Notes: a model not told the origin generated them from the letters alone. Shown: positions 33,426-46,545, counted from the stretch's first letter. The stretch: 64,000 nucleotides of DNA from Fasciola hepatica (GCA_948099385.1 CANUEZ040000020.1:1550001-1614000); one strand, 5' to 3'. Numbers and translations: made by a program.

Positions 33426-35564
33426 TGGTCATATTGTTACTTGGAGTACAAGAATTGTAGGGGGCTTAGTGGTTGCGTGAAAGGTTGCCTGGCAAAAATG
33501 AATTCGAAGGTCAGATGGTCACACTAGCCATTACCGAAACAAATCAGCTCCTTGGTCCAGATTCGCAAGCAAGTAAAACAGGGATGGAAGAAGAATGCTT
33601 CAGCATTCGGATAGTATCAACATAGAGTCGCAAAGGAGAGCACCCCTTAGGAGCTGATAAAAAACTGGATAAGTCGTCGGTGATGTCGGGTGAGCTCTTG
33701 AATCGATGTTTCTAATGGCCTGGCAAAATCAGAAATGTTATTTCAAAGGGGTTGCTGGGTGTTTTCTGGGGAGAGGAATTTCGCAAACGAAACAGAGGGT
33801 CTAGTTGACCACAATAAAGATACTAAATATTCGGCCGGAGGTCGCGGAGAAGACAATCATAGCGAGGGGTAGAATAGATACCGGATATGGAAATTCGAGG
33901 GATCAGAGTCCTGACTGTTGACAGGCAAATGGAATAGGATTCAAATACAGGGTTGGTGATCTCATGGTGTCCTTTAGGGGTTTTGCATAATTGAAGCTGC
34001 GAGGGCATGCAAATGATCACGTCACTAGATACGACGATGAAAGTCTGACTGGGGACATCAGAAAGACAGCTGGGCAGCCGGTAACCTGGAATATGGACAG
34101 TTCATTTCCGACAAAGGGTTAAAGAAATTGCTTTTAAGATGGTATTCGGCGAAAATGCCCAATCGCGGAAAATTACCGGGAGAAGTGACAGCAGTTAAAA
34201 GGACAGTGAAACGGTGTCCAACTATCGGTCAACCCGAGTTGACTCCGAGAATGACACATGAAGAAAAAAGAATTACAAAGAAGTGGGCGTGAAAGTGGCA
34301 TGTATGTTGGATGTCTGATGGAGTCAACCAGAAATAATGCACTGCTGAAACTGTAACGAAGCCCAGGAGAGTAGGAAACTTGGCACCTTAAGGGAGGTCC
34401 AACCTGAGACATAGGGAAATAAACAGATTGCGGGCAATCTGGAGCAAGGATAGTTGGTTTCCAGCTCAAGATGTGGGAAAAGCGCTCACTGGATTGTGAC
34501 GCAGTTGTCCCATCATGATAATTTCGTAGAGCAACGAAAAAATTCGATAAGTGGGTGAAGTGTGACTATATTCTTGATTTGTATGAGTTTACTGGTGAAT
34601 ACAATGGCAGCATCACAGTTAGGCAACAGAGCAGGCGAGGGAGGTGAAAATATAGTGATCTGGTGGAATTATGTAGTAGCAAGCCATTTTGATTTCATAG
34701 CAGGGTAAGCTGTAGAAAGCCTGGCATTGGATACCGCAGAAATAACTAAACCGTCGATAGCCTGGATTGTGGATTCATTCATTATCGATGAGAAAGTCAA
34801 GAAAAGTGAATGACTGACTGACCGGAGATGCAAGGGAAAGACCGACTTGACGGAATAGTACAGTGTGCTTGTGTCAGGCAAGAGAAGCGCTAGAAGGAGA
34901 GCCACTCCATGGTTTTTGATGTTGGCAGGTGATAAAAACGCTATTCAAATGAAGGTTTTGTTTAAGTGAATGAGGTGGTGCCCTTTATTTCGCTCGGTGG
35001 GCAAAAGATCGACCTGAGAGTTTATCAGGATATTTCACGACCATAATAAAGATACTAGAACAAGGAGACCATTGTATGTTCCAGGGTACAAACCTGCTAA
35101 CTGGAAGATGTAGAAGGAACTTAATGATGGGATCAAATAAGATAGATGGATGGCAACTTGATAGAGAACGATATCGGTAACAGAAGATAACAGCCCAAGC
35201 CGATAGAAAATATGTGCATACGGTGACTTGGAAAGTGACAGTACGTATGGTGGATCTCGTCCAGGAACGTCAAAAGAGACAACGGGGAGCGGCAATACAA
35301 GACAGATGAGGGTGTTTTTTAACCCAAAATTGGTGAGCAAGGTCACAGAGCCTCCGCCTCTGGTATGCAGCTCCTAACAGACAAGATAGCAGCAATTTGC
35401 TACCTAACCCGAACCTCACTAGCACCGGCAGTTTCGCCAGTTTTCTGCCTCGGTTAACTTATGTCATCGGTTCATACCCCGGTTTATCGAAGTGATGCAG
35501 CCTTAAACAGACATTTTATGTGGATGCAGGTGGAAATTGTTTATTTCCCAACAGGGCATAGGTA
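33426..35564. other. No recognisable gene
   Basis: The plus strand is purine-rich, so minus frames such as 35035-35346 and 34173-34469 are Leu/Ser-rich, as in LINE 3' UTRs read antisense. Two similar 20-base phrases (GACCACAATAAAGATACTAA at 33809, GACCATAATAAAGATACTAG at 35039) may be decayed type-1 tails on minus. I see no gene. Confidence 0.35.
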
Positions 35565-37420
35565 GCATTCACTTCGATCAAAGAAGCAATGGCCAACACA
35601 GCACTCCCCGCACATCCCTACTCTTCCGCTCCTCTGGCACTAGGGGAAGACGATTTGGACTCAGCTGTTACAGAAGTGTTACAACAATTCGTGAGCAACT
35701 GTTGGCAGCCAACAACTTTATTCCCTAAGCGTCTCCGACATGCGGAATTCCTATAAAGCACGTTCAGAAGAGAACTGATGGCGATCTGCTGGTTTGTCGG
35801 ACATTTCCGGCATGCACTTCAGATTTAGACGTTCACGGTTTTCATAAATTATGAACAACTAGGGCGCATTCTCCAGTCAGCTTCTGACCGATATTCGCCA
35901 AGTGATCAATGTCACACACACGGTATTACGCAGTACGCTGGGGACATTAAACGTGCTTCTGGGGCACAAGCCCGTGGCAGGAGCACTTCCACGAATCCAT
36001 AATATCATTATCCACTTCCAATGGGCACAGATCTAGAGGCTGCCGCGGTAGCCCAAATAACAGATCCTAAGAAAGTGCAGCCTAAAAACGACAGCTCCCT
36101 GCATCGAGCGTCAGTGACTCTTCCATCTTCGGACCTTGATACTAGTTGCGATATGTCGCAGGGGCTAGCCCTATCACTGGTTCATACCAGTTTTATCCGA
36201 CAAAAGTTTATCGGCTTCCACAACTTATCGCATCCTGGAATAACCTCCTCAGTGTAACTAGTAACAAAAAACTTCGTTTGGACTTGCAATAAGAGCGGCG
36301 AAATTCTTTGGGTCCGCGCTAGTCCTAAACGCCACCGAGGTAAAATACACCATCATACTAGATCTGCGTTAGGCACATTCTCTTAGCCAAACGCGCGTTT
36401 AGGTCACGTGCATGTGGATCTCGTGGGGCTCCTCCCACCATCCGACAGTCATGTCTATATCCCTAGGTGCGTAGATCGTTTCACTCGCTGGCCACAGGCC
36501 TTGCCTACCTCCGGTCCCACTCGGGGGAAGATGAGGAAGCTTTTCTGGCTAATCGGATAAGTCAGTCAGGCTGCCCTGCTACCGCTGGGACTGACCGCGG
36601 TTCTCATTTGACGATGCCTCCTGCAAGCCACTGAACACACGGTTGGTGACACAATCAGAAGACAGTCTATGACACTCAGGCCAGTGGCACGGTGGAGCGA
36701 TTCCACCCCGACAACGACTTGCCCTTCTTTCTGGCGATAACCCCTTATGGAGTGAAGTTTCACCGGCGGTTCTCTTAGGACTGCGCACCACCCGAAAATT
36801 CGACATGCATGTTACGCCAGCTGAACTGGCTTATTGCTGCAAATTACTACTCCCAATGCCGCCCGTGTGTTCTAATTATGGAGATTACGCTAAAAGATTG
36901 TCGCGCAAATTGCTGGCGCTAAAGCCCACCCCGCCTAGGGAACAAGCCCTCAGAAGCTACATACCCGCCAGCCTAGCGGCCACCAACCACGTGTCTATTC
37001 GGGTAGTAGCGGTGCGATCTCCACCACATTAGATTACTCAAGCCCGTTCCGAGTCTTCCAGGGACAAGAGAAGGAATGCTTTGCAGATGTCGCAGGAAGT
37101 AGGCGGACCACCAATATGGACAGCAATAAATCAGCCTTCGTCGAGGCAGAACCTACCACGGACAACACACCGAATGCTTCCGCCTGCTCACATCCTTCGG
37201 TTGGTCCTTCTGAGTCAGCACCGGTCACCACACCAACTACACCCCATTATTGGTTGCAGCACCAAACTCCAAGGAAGATACAGCTGCACCGTTCAACTGG
37301 AGAAATCGAGGCGGCAGCAAGCTACGGCAGCCAACGGGGCTGTCAGATTTTGTACCTTCCGCTTAAGTCTACTCTCTATATTCTACTTGTACGTAGTTTA
37401 GTAAGACGTGACTGCAGGTA
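35565..37420 (+). pseudogene. CsRn1-like gypsy RNase H-integrase remnant
   Basis: The reading starts FTSIKEAMANTALPAHPY (end of RT connection), then VTEVLQQFVSNCWQPTTLFP and ELMAICWFVGHFRHAL (RNase H). The tether reads SASDRYSPSDQ and IDLEAAAVAQ-like sequence (35890-36060). Then follow HNLSHPGITSSV, the integrase core NARLGHVHVDLVGLLPPS with its first catalytic Asp at about 36417, and CVDRFTRWPQALPT. In another frame TVYDTQASGTVERFHP carries the catalytic Glu. The C-terminal part (36735-37160) reads VLLGLRTTRKFDMHVTPAEL, SYIPASLAATNHV and FVEAEPTTDNTPNASA. Several frameshifts and stops make it inactive. The RT, gag and LTRs were not found next to it. Confidence 0.85.
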
Positions 37421-40400
37421 GTCATAGTTCACCACGGCAGGAGATATCGTGACCTAGCCAGAAGGTGTACCTTTCCTGCTTTTTTGCCTTCCAGCTTGCC
37501 CCGTAGCACAGAGCCATAGTGATTTTCATGATATCGCATGGCTCAGAAACAACGCTCATTGGCTCGTGACTGGACCCATTCGACGCCGGAATCTGACCTG
37601 TTCATCAAGGCAATAACGGCGACAGGCAAACGGAACTTCGGGGTGTGTCGACAATGACAAATCCGGCAACACCATCGCCATCTAGCAAGGTCGCAAGCAG
37701 AATATGCCTAGGTCGGATTCACTGTTGAGGGGGACGCAAATCTGCGATAGACGCACAGCGGGCACTGTGGGTCGCGGAGGATGGCTGATCGTAAGAATGG
37801 AACAAAATCAACGTTGCTGAAAGACCGAGAACCAAATGTCCAAACGGTTCCTGGAGAGGCTGGAATGTGAAGCAGCTAAACACTGAGTAAGGGAAAAAAG
37901 GAATAACTACCCTCGACGAACTAACTGAACTCAGTGAAACTCTTCCCATATGCAATCAGCTACAACGCCTCAGCTGCCGTGAAAACTTACTCACCCAGCT
38001 CAACCATATCTTCCGCCGTAAATAATCCTGCCACGCATTAGGACGCTCCGGCGCAGCAGGTTTTGCACATTATGGTAGCCCACTCACGAATCATAACTGT
38101 TTTTTGGCTGCGTATGCACGAACCCTATCCGGCGTTTTTGAATTTACCAGCTTGCAGCCGTATATGTATCATATAAACCGGAACTTAACCCAGTCATCAA
38201 ACTCCAACCACGATTCAAATGTTAAAACCTGTGGCTTCAAAGCCCTAGTCAAAATATAATACCTGAGCCATCTTCCGTTAAAACATGGACCTACCCTTGC
38301 CGCTTTTGTACGGACAGAGAAATTCAGTATTTATTGTATTCACTTATTATCGTAACCAACGGGTGGAACCATTTACAGACTGCAGACCCCTCGACTTACT
38401 CCAAGACTTGGAAATGCTTTCTGCGCCCACTGGATCACCCGACCAAATCCTACTATACAAGCCTCGGGTTGGCCGATCTCGTGTTGATTCTAGGATGAAC
38501 TTTGCCCTGCCAGCTCCTGCCTTCAGAAATCATCAAAGATGAACCTTGGTTAGCCCTACCTGCATCGGGGCTCTCCAATCCATTTCCATACCGAACAGCT
38601 AGCAGGTCAACCCAACTCCTGTTACATCGGCTGAAAGTTCATATCCTATTCGACACACGAGGACACAGAACCCGATCATATCTGCGATCTGCGGCGTGGT
38701 ATCTCTAAACAGACGCCGTTATCCTACCGCCGCTTTAAGGGAGTTCCCTCATTCAGTTTGTTTACAATCCCTCTTTAACAGCACCTCACGCAGAGCGGGT
38801 TTCCATCTGACCGCCACCTGGGTGTCCTGTGAGTGTTCTTTCGACAGTTCCACCAGGCGATCCTCAGTGAACCAAGGCAAAGGGACTCGCAGACGACTCT
38901 CTGCGGCGGACACGGAAAAACGCCCATGGAACTTGTATTAGCTACACTCTCACTCAATAAATAATCATTATATTGCTATTCAACGATATGCCATGAGCAA
39001 TGTAATAAATGTTCAATACTGTCTTTGAGCCAGGACTTATATAAAGGCCATAGCCCAGCATTATAAGATGATGAGATATCGCTAGAAAACAATATAATAA
39101 TTATGTGTCAGGTGAGAGTGCACCTAGCACACTTTCCATTGGCGCTTTTCATGTTCATCTCTGAGCTTCCACTGCGAGTCCCTTTCCTTGTCTCTTTGGG
39201 GGTCACTCGGTGGTGCTGTCAAAAACCCTCAAAGGAAACACAGGTGGCCGTCATGGGAGCAGTCTTGCTGCACGGGTACTACAGCACCATAGTAATTCAC
39301 ATTTGTACTAGGTTGCCTTTCCCCAGACATGAGTGGAGAAAATAGACAAGAAATATATGGCACACACAAAGACTTCTTTCATCATGTATGCGTTTACATA
39401 TGCTCACTGCGAAAACGTTCCCGGCCGGCCTTAATCGTTTGCATCATAAATAAAAAGAAACCTTTTTACACACAAGCAGCCCTCCCAGCCTGCCCTCAGT
39501 TGGACCTGCTTTGGGGCACGCTGGGCCGTTTTTGGGTTTCACTGCAAGAAACGTTGAGCGATGTTACCTGCGCCCAACTGGAAACGCACTAGGCTACGCC
39601 TACATTTCATTAAAGGGGCCGGAAATGAATACCTCTTCTTTCCCCCATTCGTTTCAACTGCCCGTTTATTAGCTTATTTGCCCACTTCCCATCCTTTCGG
39701 TGGAAACCGCTCAGTTCCCGCTAAATAAAAACTGGTGGCGGAAATAAAATACTTCACTTTAAAAGTGGTACACTGGAAGCTTGTAAAACAAAGTATGCTG
39801 TCTTCGCAAGACAGGCATACTCCAATAAATATCGCGGTAATTCTACCATTTTACCTTTGTAAAATTTCTCAAACATCCGTGCAATCTGTTGACGCACAAG
39901 TTGCGAGCCATTCAAGTCCGAAGTTAGCCCTACTTTCGCAAAACAGCTTTAGATATTATGATGCCCGGGCAGGAGGTTCAAATGCTATTTAACTTATAAG
40001 GAATTTTGGTGATAATAGCACTACTTTGACCATAATAAAAGTAGTAACAATTTCTTTGTTATTCATGCTGTTATGATATGTAGGACCAAAATGACATTCA
40101 GTTCAATAATAAAGTTGAGTGTAAGAGGATGAATGATATTCCAATTTTGGAGACTTTTACTTACATACCTTCTGGGGCAAACTGACTCTGATTTTCAAAA
40201 ATTATGCCTGCTCCCGAAAAGTGTCAAACCACCAGACCGCACCACGGCATTTTATTAGACGCCTTTCTCCGGGTTTTTCTCTTCGTCTTCCTGCACAAAC
40301 ACTGGAAACTTCAACCACGTAGCTGCAACTGCACGAGCAGATGTTCAGTTGGAATTCGCTCGACTTCTATTATCCCCCATATCAAGGGACACATACTCTC

Positions 40401-41589
40401 AATCCTACATAGTAAGCCTTGTGATATCCCAGGATTTTACCATGGATTGTGATAATATTTGTCGCAGTTTGACAATCGATTTTCTAACTTCGATGACTGT
40501 CCTTGGTGTAGAACGCAAGAAACCATCTTTCGAACATTGTTTGCTTCTTTCCTGTATGTGCTGACCCGCATGCATTCCACAATACCACTTCTTCCATCCC
40601 ATTTCTCTGCGATTTACCCCTTTTCACTGTCCTCACACGAAATCGAAACCGATCCATATTTACCGAATTAGCCCGCTTTAATTTGCCTCTTTTAAACTCA
40701 GTTCAGTTTGACCATACGGATACCTTACGAAGCAATCATTCTTTTGAGGCTTTCTTAATTTTTTCCTTCTTCACTGACGTTGTGCGTCGTGATCATGCAT
40801 CTACGAGGATCCATCTTCCAGAAATATACACAGATATGCGTTAAATGTAAAGCTTTTGCCCTCATTTGAGTATCCATATGGTGGTAAAGTTAGGAGTGTC
40901 AAAAGGGTCGACCTAATCATGTCATCCGGCCCACTCGCATTGACATCACAGGCTTCCTCGAGAACTAGCCATCTAATGTTGGATCAGTCCTCTCTATATC
41001 CCGCTGGCATCTCTGAATAAACATTGGCAATTCTATGTGCGCTTTTTTCCTCGCCTCTTCTTGTGGTAAACCACCCACACGGTTTCTCAATAGTGATCCT
41101 TTTTCATTTATTTGGTGCATCCTCGAGCCTATTTCTAAACGTCCCGACCCTTATTCGAAACTCCATTTTGCTCCCCTACTCCCCCTATTTTCATGTTAAC
41201 CGACAGCACACGGAATTGTGTAGATCGGCAAAATTCCTTCTCGACCACCAGACCCGGAGTAGCCAAATTTTGGTACCTACTATGGATTATGGTGTAGCGT
41301 TCATGCCCTGCCTCCCTGTCCATGTTGGTGCCGGAAGCCTGTTGTTTCACCGTTTCTTGCAAACACCGTACTTTTAGCATACGTCGGTGTCGCCTTTATC
41401 CGCATTTTCGAGTTTGGTTAGCTACGGTAAAAAACCCTTCCCTAAATTCGCAACTGATTTGTACAGGCTGGGTTAACCATCCCCTCTTAGTTTGTTATAC
41501 CCTGCCCAGCCTAACTGTTTTATAGCAGCAATTGAGTAAACCCCTCAATTTCGAAACTCTGAATATCTCCCATGGCTGTGTATCGCTGT
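37421..41589. other. No confidently recognised gene
   Basis: Frames at 37719-37955, 38285-38542, 38696-38941, 39103-39345 and 40204-40452 show no family resemblance to me. 39900-41589 is pyrimidine-rich on plus and leads to the type-1 tail at 41590, so its distal part may be a LINE 3' UTR. 38950-39110 is AT-rich. A diverged host gene or a gypsy 3' flank cannot be excluded. Confidence 0.35.
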
Positions 41590-41675
41590 ACTTTATGATC
41601 ATGCCTCATCCATGTAGCTTGACCACGGTCGAAGAATATATCATTATTATTAATATTATCATTATTATAAAATAG
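41590..41675 (+). repeat. LINE 3'-tail module (type 1)
   Basis: CTTTATGATCATGCCTCATC then GTAGCTTGACCACGGTCGAA and GAATATATCATTATTATTAA. The palindromic GACCACGGTC and the ATT-rich end match 2506-2625 reversed and 14447-14535. Confidence 0.65.
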
Positions 41676-42479
41676 AACTTATCTGACGAAGCATTATCTT
41701 GAGGCTTAGTGTGGAATAGGGATGGAACAAGAGGGCAAGGGTGAGCGAATTCGATCGCGAATAATTATGTGCTAACTGATCAGAGGTACCATAGGGCAGG
41801 TGGCTGTGACGGTGGACTGTTTTGAATGAATGATAAGTTCATTCTGTAAAGACAAGGCGGAGGAAAGTTAGCGGCTGTTGATATTATAGAAAGGACCAGC
41901 CTGAGAAGTTCTTGAGGTTCAGGACATGCTGGGATGTGAGGGGTAGGAGAACGAAAAACTTTTTGAGGAGTCAATGTATACAAAATGAGGTTTCGGAAAG
42001 GTTAGCAATCAATCAGGTCCTACTTTAAAAGCTTTACCCTGAGACCTAGTGCTGGCAGGTAATATCAAGGCACTAGCTAAGGTGAGGTAGTGATACTGGT
42101 GTTTTAAGCTGGATCGGTGATAGAAGTTGACGGGTTCCAGTAGTAAGTTCATTTCAGGGCCCGGAATATCTGAGCAACAAGAAGCTATACCTCAGAGTTG
42201 ACCCAAATTTTGAATAGAAATACGTCATTTTCTATGGCGGAGTTAGTAAGGGGCTGCCGGTCGGGCACATGGCGTGCCGATAAAAGAAAACGTAAGGCCG
42301 TGGATCAGCCAGTGGAGAAGGGAAGGGAATGGTCTGATACTGCGTAGCCACATAGGTCAGACTTTGAGGACTGCATCCCCCATCCTTATGGCTGTGCGGT
42401 AGAATAACTAAGCAGCAGTTTAGTATACGACATAAGTGCATTCTCTAATACGGTTCTGCCAGTTTGGTGGGTACCGTGT
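41676..42479. other. No recognisable gene
   Basis: Short Pro/Leu-rich minus frames only (41780-41983, 42232-42441). The plus strand is purine-rich, like the antisense of a LINE 3' UTR. Nothing else is seen. Confidence 0.35.
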
Positions 42480-42600
42480 TAATAAAAATGATTTATTTCG
42501 GAGAGGCTCGAGGCGTGCCAAGTGCATGATCAACTGCTTACAAGTGATGAAACAAACAGACAAAACCCTGAAGCATGTAGAAATTTACATGACAGAATTT
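42480..42600 (-). repeat. LINE G 3'-tail module (type 2)
   Basis: On minus it reads CATCACTTGTAAGCAGTTGA, TCATGCACTTGGCACGCC and CTCCGAAATAAATCATTTTT. It corresponds to 21640-21750, with a different terminal A/T run. Confidence 0.75.
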
Positions 42601-44394
42601 GAAAAAAGGGGCTAAGAAGAGGGAAATATGAGGTATGAAAGTATGGCAAATGTATGCACACCAGAGAAAATGTACTGAGCTTAAGTAGACCCATGGGCGG
42701 ATTCGAATGGACGCCCGGTGAGTTTGAAAAGTCAAGGTCAGGCGGGGGAACCGGCTGGTCAGTATAGGGACATCTGAAAGCTGACTGATAGATATGAGAA
42801 AGGCTGGAAATTTGCATAAGAAACTGTAATAGTGGGAGACGATGGAGAAAAAGTGAGACTCACTACAAGGGGTTAGGTAGCAACGAAGCATTGGTACTCT
42901 GCAATTGTTGGTCGGCGAACAGGGCACAAAACTCATTGTAAAACAGGGAGCGAGCAAACTGAGACGTAAATAGTGGGTCAGGTAAAATAATAGTTCATAC
43001 GAATTGGACACAGCAGATGTGGGTTATAGATGTAGAAGGAATGGATGCACATCATGGTGGTCAGCGGGATGATAGCAAAAGAGACCGCCTACAAGGAACA
43101 ACATGGGATACAGAGCAAATGCATATGTACATATGTGCGCTTGTTTATATACATGTATATATATACATATAAAAGAGGCCGGATCAATAACAATGGAGTC
43201 CTAGAAAGAAATTATCAGTTATTAGGAGGGGCAGGTTAGGTTAGGTCGAATACTTGTGGAATTAACTTTGGAATATCGTGGTGAATTATCTTTATAGCAG
43301 GTGAACTTGGCAGATCAGCAGAGAGAGTGGAGAATGCGGAGGCGCAGAAAAGACGACGACCGAGGAGTAGCTCAAAAAGGAGGAGATGAAGGAAAGTATC
43401 GAAGAAAACAGGTAAGAATGGATCTTATAATCTGATTGATGTAGGTGAGATATGTAGTGTCTGTCAAGGATGGGAGGAGCAATAATAAATGGGCTTACAT
43501 TATTCAGCAGGAAGATGGTGGTGATGTAGATGGCTAAGCAGCGCAGAGCGACTGTGCATACAAAGTGGAGAAAAGTACCTTGGAGGTGAAACTGTCCGTG
43601 GTGCAAGATGCAGCAGCGGTGACGGCAAACGGCGTGGGAGAGGAATGAGCACAAGGGGTACCAGAGAGTGATAGCAGATCAAACGGACCGAAGCTGTGAA
43701 TGAGAACCATGACGAAACAGTGATTTTACATTAGGTGGCAGGTGAAAAAGCAGGACGGTCCAAAAGGCACGCATTAAATGCCTGTGGTAAACAGTAGACG
43801 AAACGGGAGATGGGAGCACGGGCCGAAAACGACAGGTGAGACATAGCCAGTGAGATAATCTCATTGCAGGAAGAACACAAAAAAGGCAGAGAAGAAAGAA
43901 GCACCGGGACAGGTAAACCGGTGGACGAATATAAGGTGTAGTAACCTAGATCGTTTTGAGAGAATGACTATTTTCTGGACACCATTTTGGATCTATTTTT
44001 TCCACGATCTTTTCTGACGTTTGACATTGATCTCAGTGTTCTCCGGTTGCCTACGTTTTACTGGACTGACTTTTCCGAGGTTTCCGTCGACCTTGTTTCA
44101 AATCACTTTCGCTTTCGGTCGTTCGCTCGCGGTTTGCTCTCAGCACAGCCGTCGCGTTTCGTTCCGTTTTCCGTTCGGTGTATTTCTCGTATCGGTACTG
44201 TTTCGGTGCCACGCTATATAGAATACACCTCGCATCTGTAAACCGACTTACGTCTTCTCTATTCGTCCGATAGAGGGGATATCGTTGGTATTCGCTGCTA
44301 GACCCGATAGGAGACACGTTTGCCAGCCGCTCCCGAACGTCTTCTATAAAGGCATGAAAAATGGATGTGCGTCGGAGTCGGGGACATGGAATTT
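42490..44394 (-). repeat. Right arm of the 1.49-kb inverted repeat
   Basis: This is a near-identical reverse copy of 20231-21720. The frame at 43292-43654 matches 20555-20917 residue for residue, and 42538-43011 differs from 21198-21671 at only a few residues. The copy is interrupted by a 412-bp insertion at 43937-44348 that is absent from the left arm. Similarity stops at 44394 (AAATTCCATGTCC on minus), the same point as at 20231. Confidence 0.9.
43937..44348. mobile_element. LTR-like insertion R2, copy 1, with AAGG target duplication
   Basis: AAGG occurs at 43933-43936 and again at 44349-44352, flanking the insertion. The left arm of the inverted repeat has a single CCTT at 20273-20276 in the uninterrupted sequence, which gives a true empty site. 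The insert starts TGTAGTAACC and contains GGTGTATTTCTCGTATCGG. Related sequences lie at 47745-48165 and 63450-63835. Length and target duplication fit a solo LTR of a gypsy element. The right end (TCTATA) lacks the usual CA, so this is not certain. Confidence 0.75.
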
Positions 44395-45960
44395 CAGGGC
44401 AACAACCTGTGGTTCCTTACACAAAAATAGAGTGGACGTTTTGCCCCAACGAGCACAAGCGGTTTGCATAGAAATCCTAAGGAGTTCTTCGCTTGAACAG
44501 CTTGAAATAATGTGTCCCGAGAAATTTAGGATGCAGGAGAGGTGCAATGCACCACTTCTTACTGATGCGCGATATTCCATAGGCCATTCTAATACGAGAA
44601 CAGAGTTCGGAGACTTGACAGAGTAGATTCATCAGGTTTAATTTCCCAGAAGAAAATTCTACTTTTCAGCAGTAGCATTATCCTTCGAGGCCTTCTAGAT
44701 TGTAATCAGTATTTGGAATTGCGTCCTTAAGGTCCCGGGTTGAGGATTCATACAAAACTCATATCGCATCAGCGAAAAATAAAAGGAAACCGCGGTGCAT
44801 TGGGGGGAGGACAACAATAAAGCTCTTTCTTAAAAAGTAATACCGGTTAACTATCCGGAAAGAAGTTGCTCGTGACGGAGGAGAGTTGTGAAAGACAGTC
44901 GCAAAATGGGGGCCCCATAATTGATTACGGACCTAGACCGAAAATTTCAGATGCTCCAGGCAAGTCCAAGTTGAAGATAAGGCATCTTTCTTTCTCTGCG
45001 GCTTTAATGTTCGGTCTTAAGAGGCAGGGTTAATAAACGTCACAAGGATGAGCTTTAAGACAGCCACCTTGGCTTTAACGCTATAAGCCTCACAACAATA
45101 AATACCGGAGTATGCGATGATTCTCTAAAGATTCAGATAGTTTTGAAGCTACAGATTTGTGCTTATTGGAGCAATAATTTGATGGATCAGACTGAGAGCC
45201 CTTTTTGCAAAGGGCAATATTGGTTGTTGTTTTCTACTGAGGAGGAAAATTTCCATATTTCCGAGATGAATCAAAGATATTCAAAAAACGACTTTAACAT
45301 CAGGCCCGCCAAGTTGGTGCGGAGTAGGTGGGATTCGATCAAGACCGGGGCGGGATGGAGGCCTCGGATTAGGGATACGTGAGACAGTTCAATGAGCGTA
45401 AATTCCATGTCGAATCAAATGGATTCGGCGGAGAATACCAGTGGGATTTAAACAGTATTAGGGTCAAAAACCATGGAACAGCAGAAAAGTGGGCTGAACG
45501 TCGAGTCCACTGCAAAGTGAGTATCAGCACGGCTGCTAATTTGATAACTTCAGGTGAAAAATACTGGGGCTACTCTGTTTTTTGTTTTCTGTTATGTGTG
45601 ACATCCGGAGTAGCCCATCTATTCCGATAGGACCAGAAGCTTCCTATTTTCTGTGGCTTTCCAGTAGCAGCGTGAATGCCTTTGCAGATTCTTTGTAGAG
45701 GGATGAAGAGGGAAAATTCGTGAGAACTTCTGCGCCGCGATGGAGCCGTTTTTATGTTAGCTGCAAAGATGTGGGGGCTTTAGGTTGACTGTGGAAGTGA
45801 CCCGACTTAAATTTTGGAGTTGAGAATATAGTGGAGTCGATGAGGGCTGGAGTGTGTGGGTCGAGAAATGGCCGCTCCAATCCATGGGATGAAGCGACTC
45901 GGTGAAACACTGCCAGTGCCATGAGTAGACGAAAAATCTGGCGGGCTGAGGGAATCAATG
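44395..45960 (-). pseudogene. LINE G reverse transcriptase remnant, heavily decayed
   Basis: On minus near 44810-44720 the frame reads VLPPMHRGFLLFFADAI, a stop, then VLYESSTRDLKDAI. This matches motif B to C of the CR1 RT (GSVLGPLLFL...FADDIKxVYE), with the second catalytic Asp changed to Ala. Farther upstream on minus (44830-45640), frames are scattered and only weakly LINE-like. Plus frames such as 45143-45382 and 45379-45630 match nothing and are not called. The linker region near 45752-45958 is also unrecognised. Confidence 0.5.
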
Positions 45961-46545
45961 TGAATAAATATGGCGCACTTTCAGGACATCACTCTGTGAT
46001 TACCTTCGGGGATGTGGTCAAGTGCGTTAGTTACCACGTTAGACAGGCCTAGGTTGGGGACCAAATCCAGCCTCAGTTCTTCCGTTGGGCTTTAGAACAC
46101 TTTGAGCCCAGACTCCCGCTCGAACTCAAGAGACGAAGCTGAATAAGTGGCCGGGGGGAGGTGGGAGTGTTTCGGTTGCTACTAACCGAGGTTGGGTAGG
46201 CGGTGATCAGCTAAGCCCTGTGGGGTGTTTCGTACAGGCGAATGAAGAAGTAATGGTGGGTACGAAGAGAGAAGCAGTTGTTCTAAGAGGCCCTAAAGGG
46301 TTTGTGTTATCGAGTTGATAGGCCCCCATAGACAGCCACGGAAAAAATCCAGTGTGGGAGGGCTTTGCGAGGTCGCAGTAAGGGTGCACTTAACGTAGAC
46401 TGAGTGTCGACCACCACGGCCATACATGCTTTTATCAAACACCCGGTGGCCAGTAAAATAAATCTGGGCAGGCAGGGTGGAATCGGTTGGCCAAGTCTTA
46501 GTTATGAGAACAAGTGTCGGGGTTGGACAAGGGTGCACGGCTTAG
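45960..46545 (-). pseudogene. LINE G endonuclease domain
   Basis: On minus from 46538 the frame reads PTLVLITKTWPTDSTLPAQI (ETW changed to KTW), YFTGHRVFDKSMYGRGGRH, SVYVKCTLTATS and FFRGCLWGPINSITQ. The sequence order matches the CR1 endonuclease up to the segment before YRPP. The downstream blocks are not clear in 45960-46290. It is inactive through loss of the catalytic Glu and frameshifts. Confidence 0.7.

Noticed and set aside
39103..39345. Plus frame with hydrophobic stretches (MCQVRVHLAHFPLAL)
   Set aside because: Single short frame, no splice partners or family resemblance; it cannot be told from chance.
45143..45630. Two plus frames next to LINE G
   Set aside because: They are antisense to a decayed LINE, and neither resembles a known protein.
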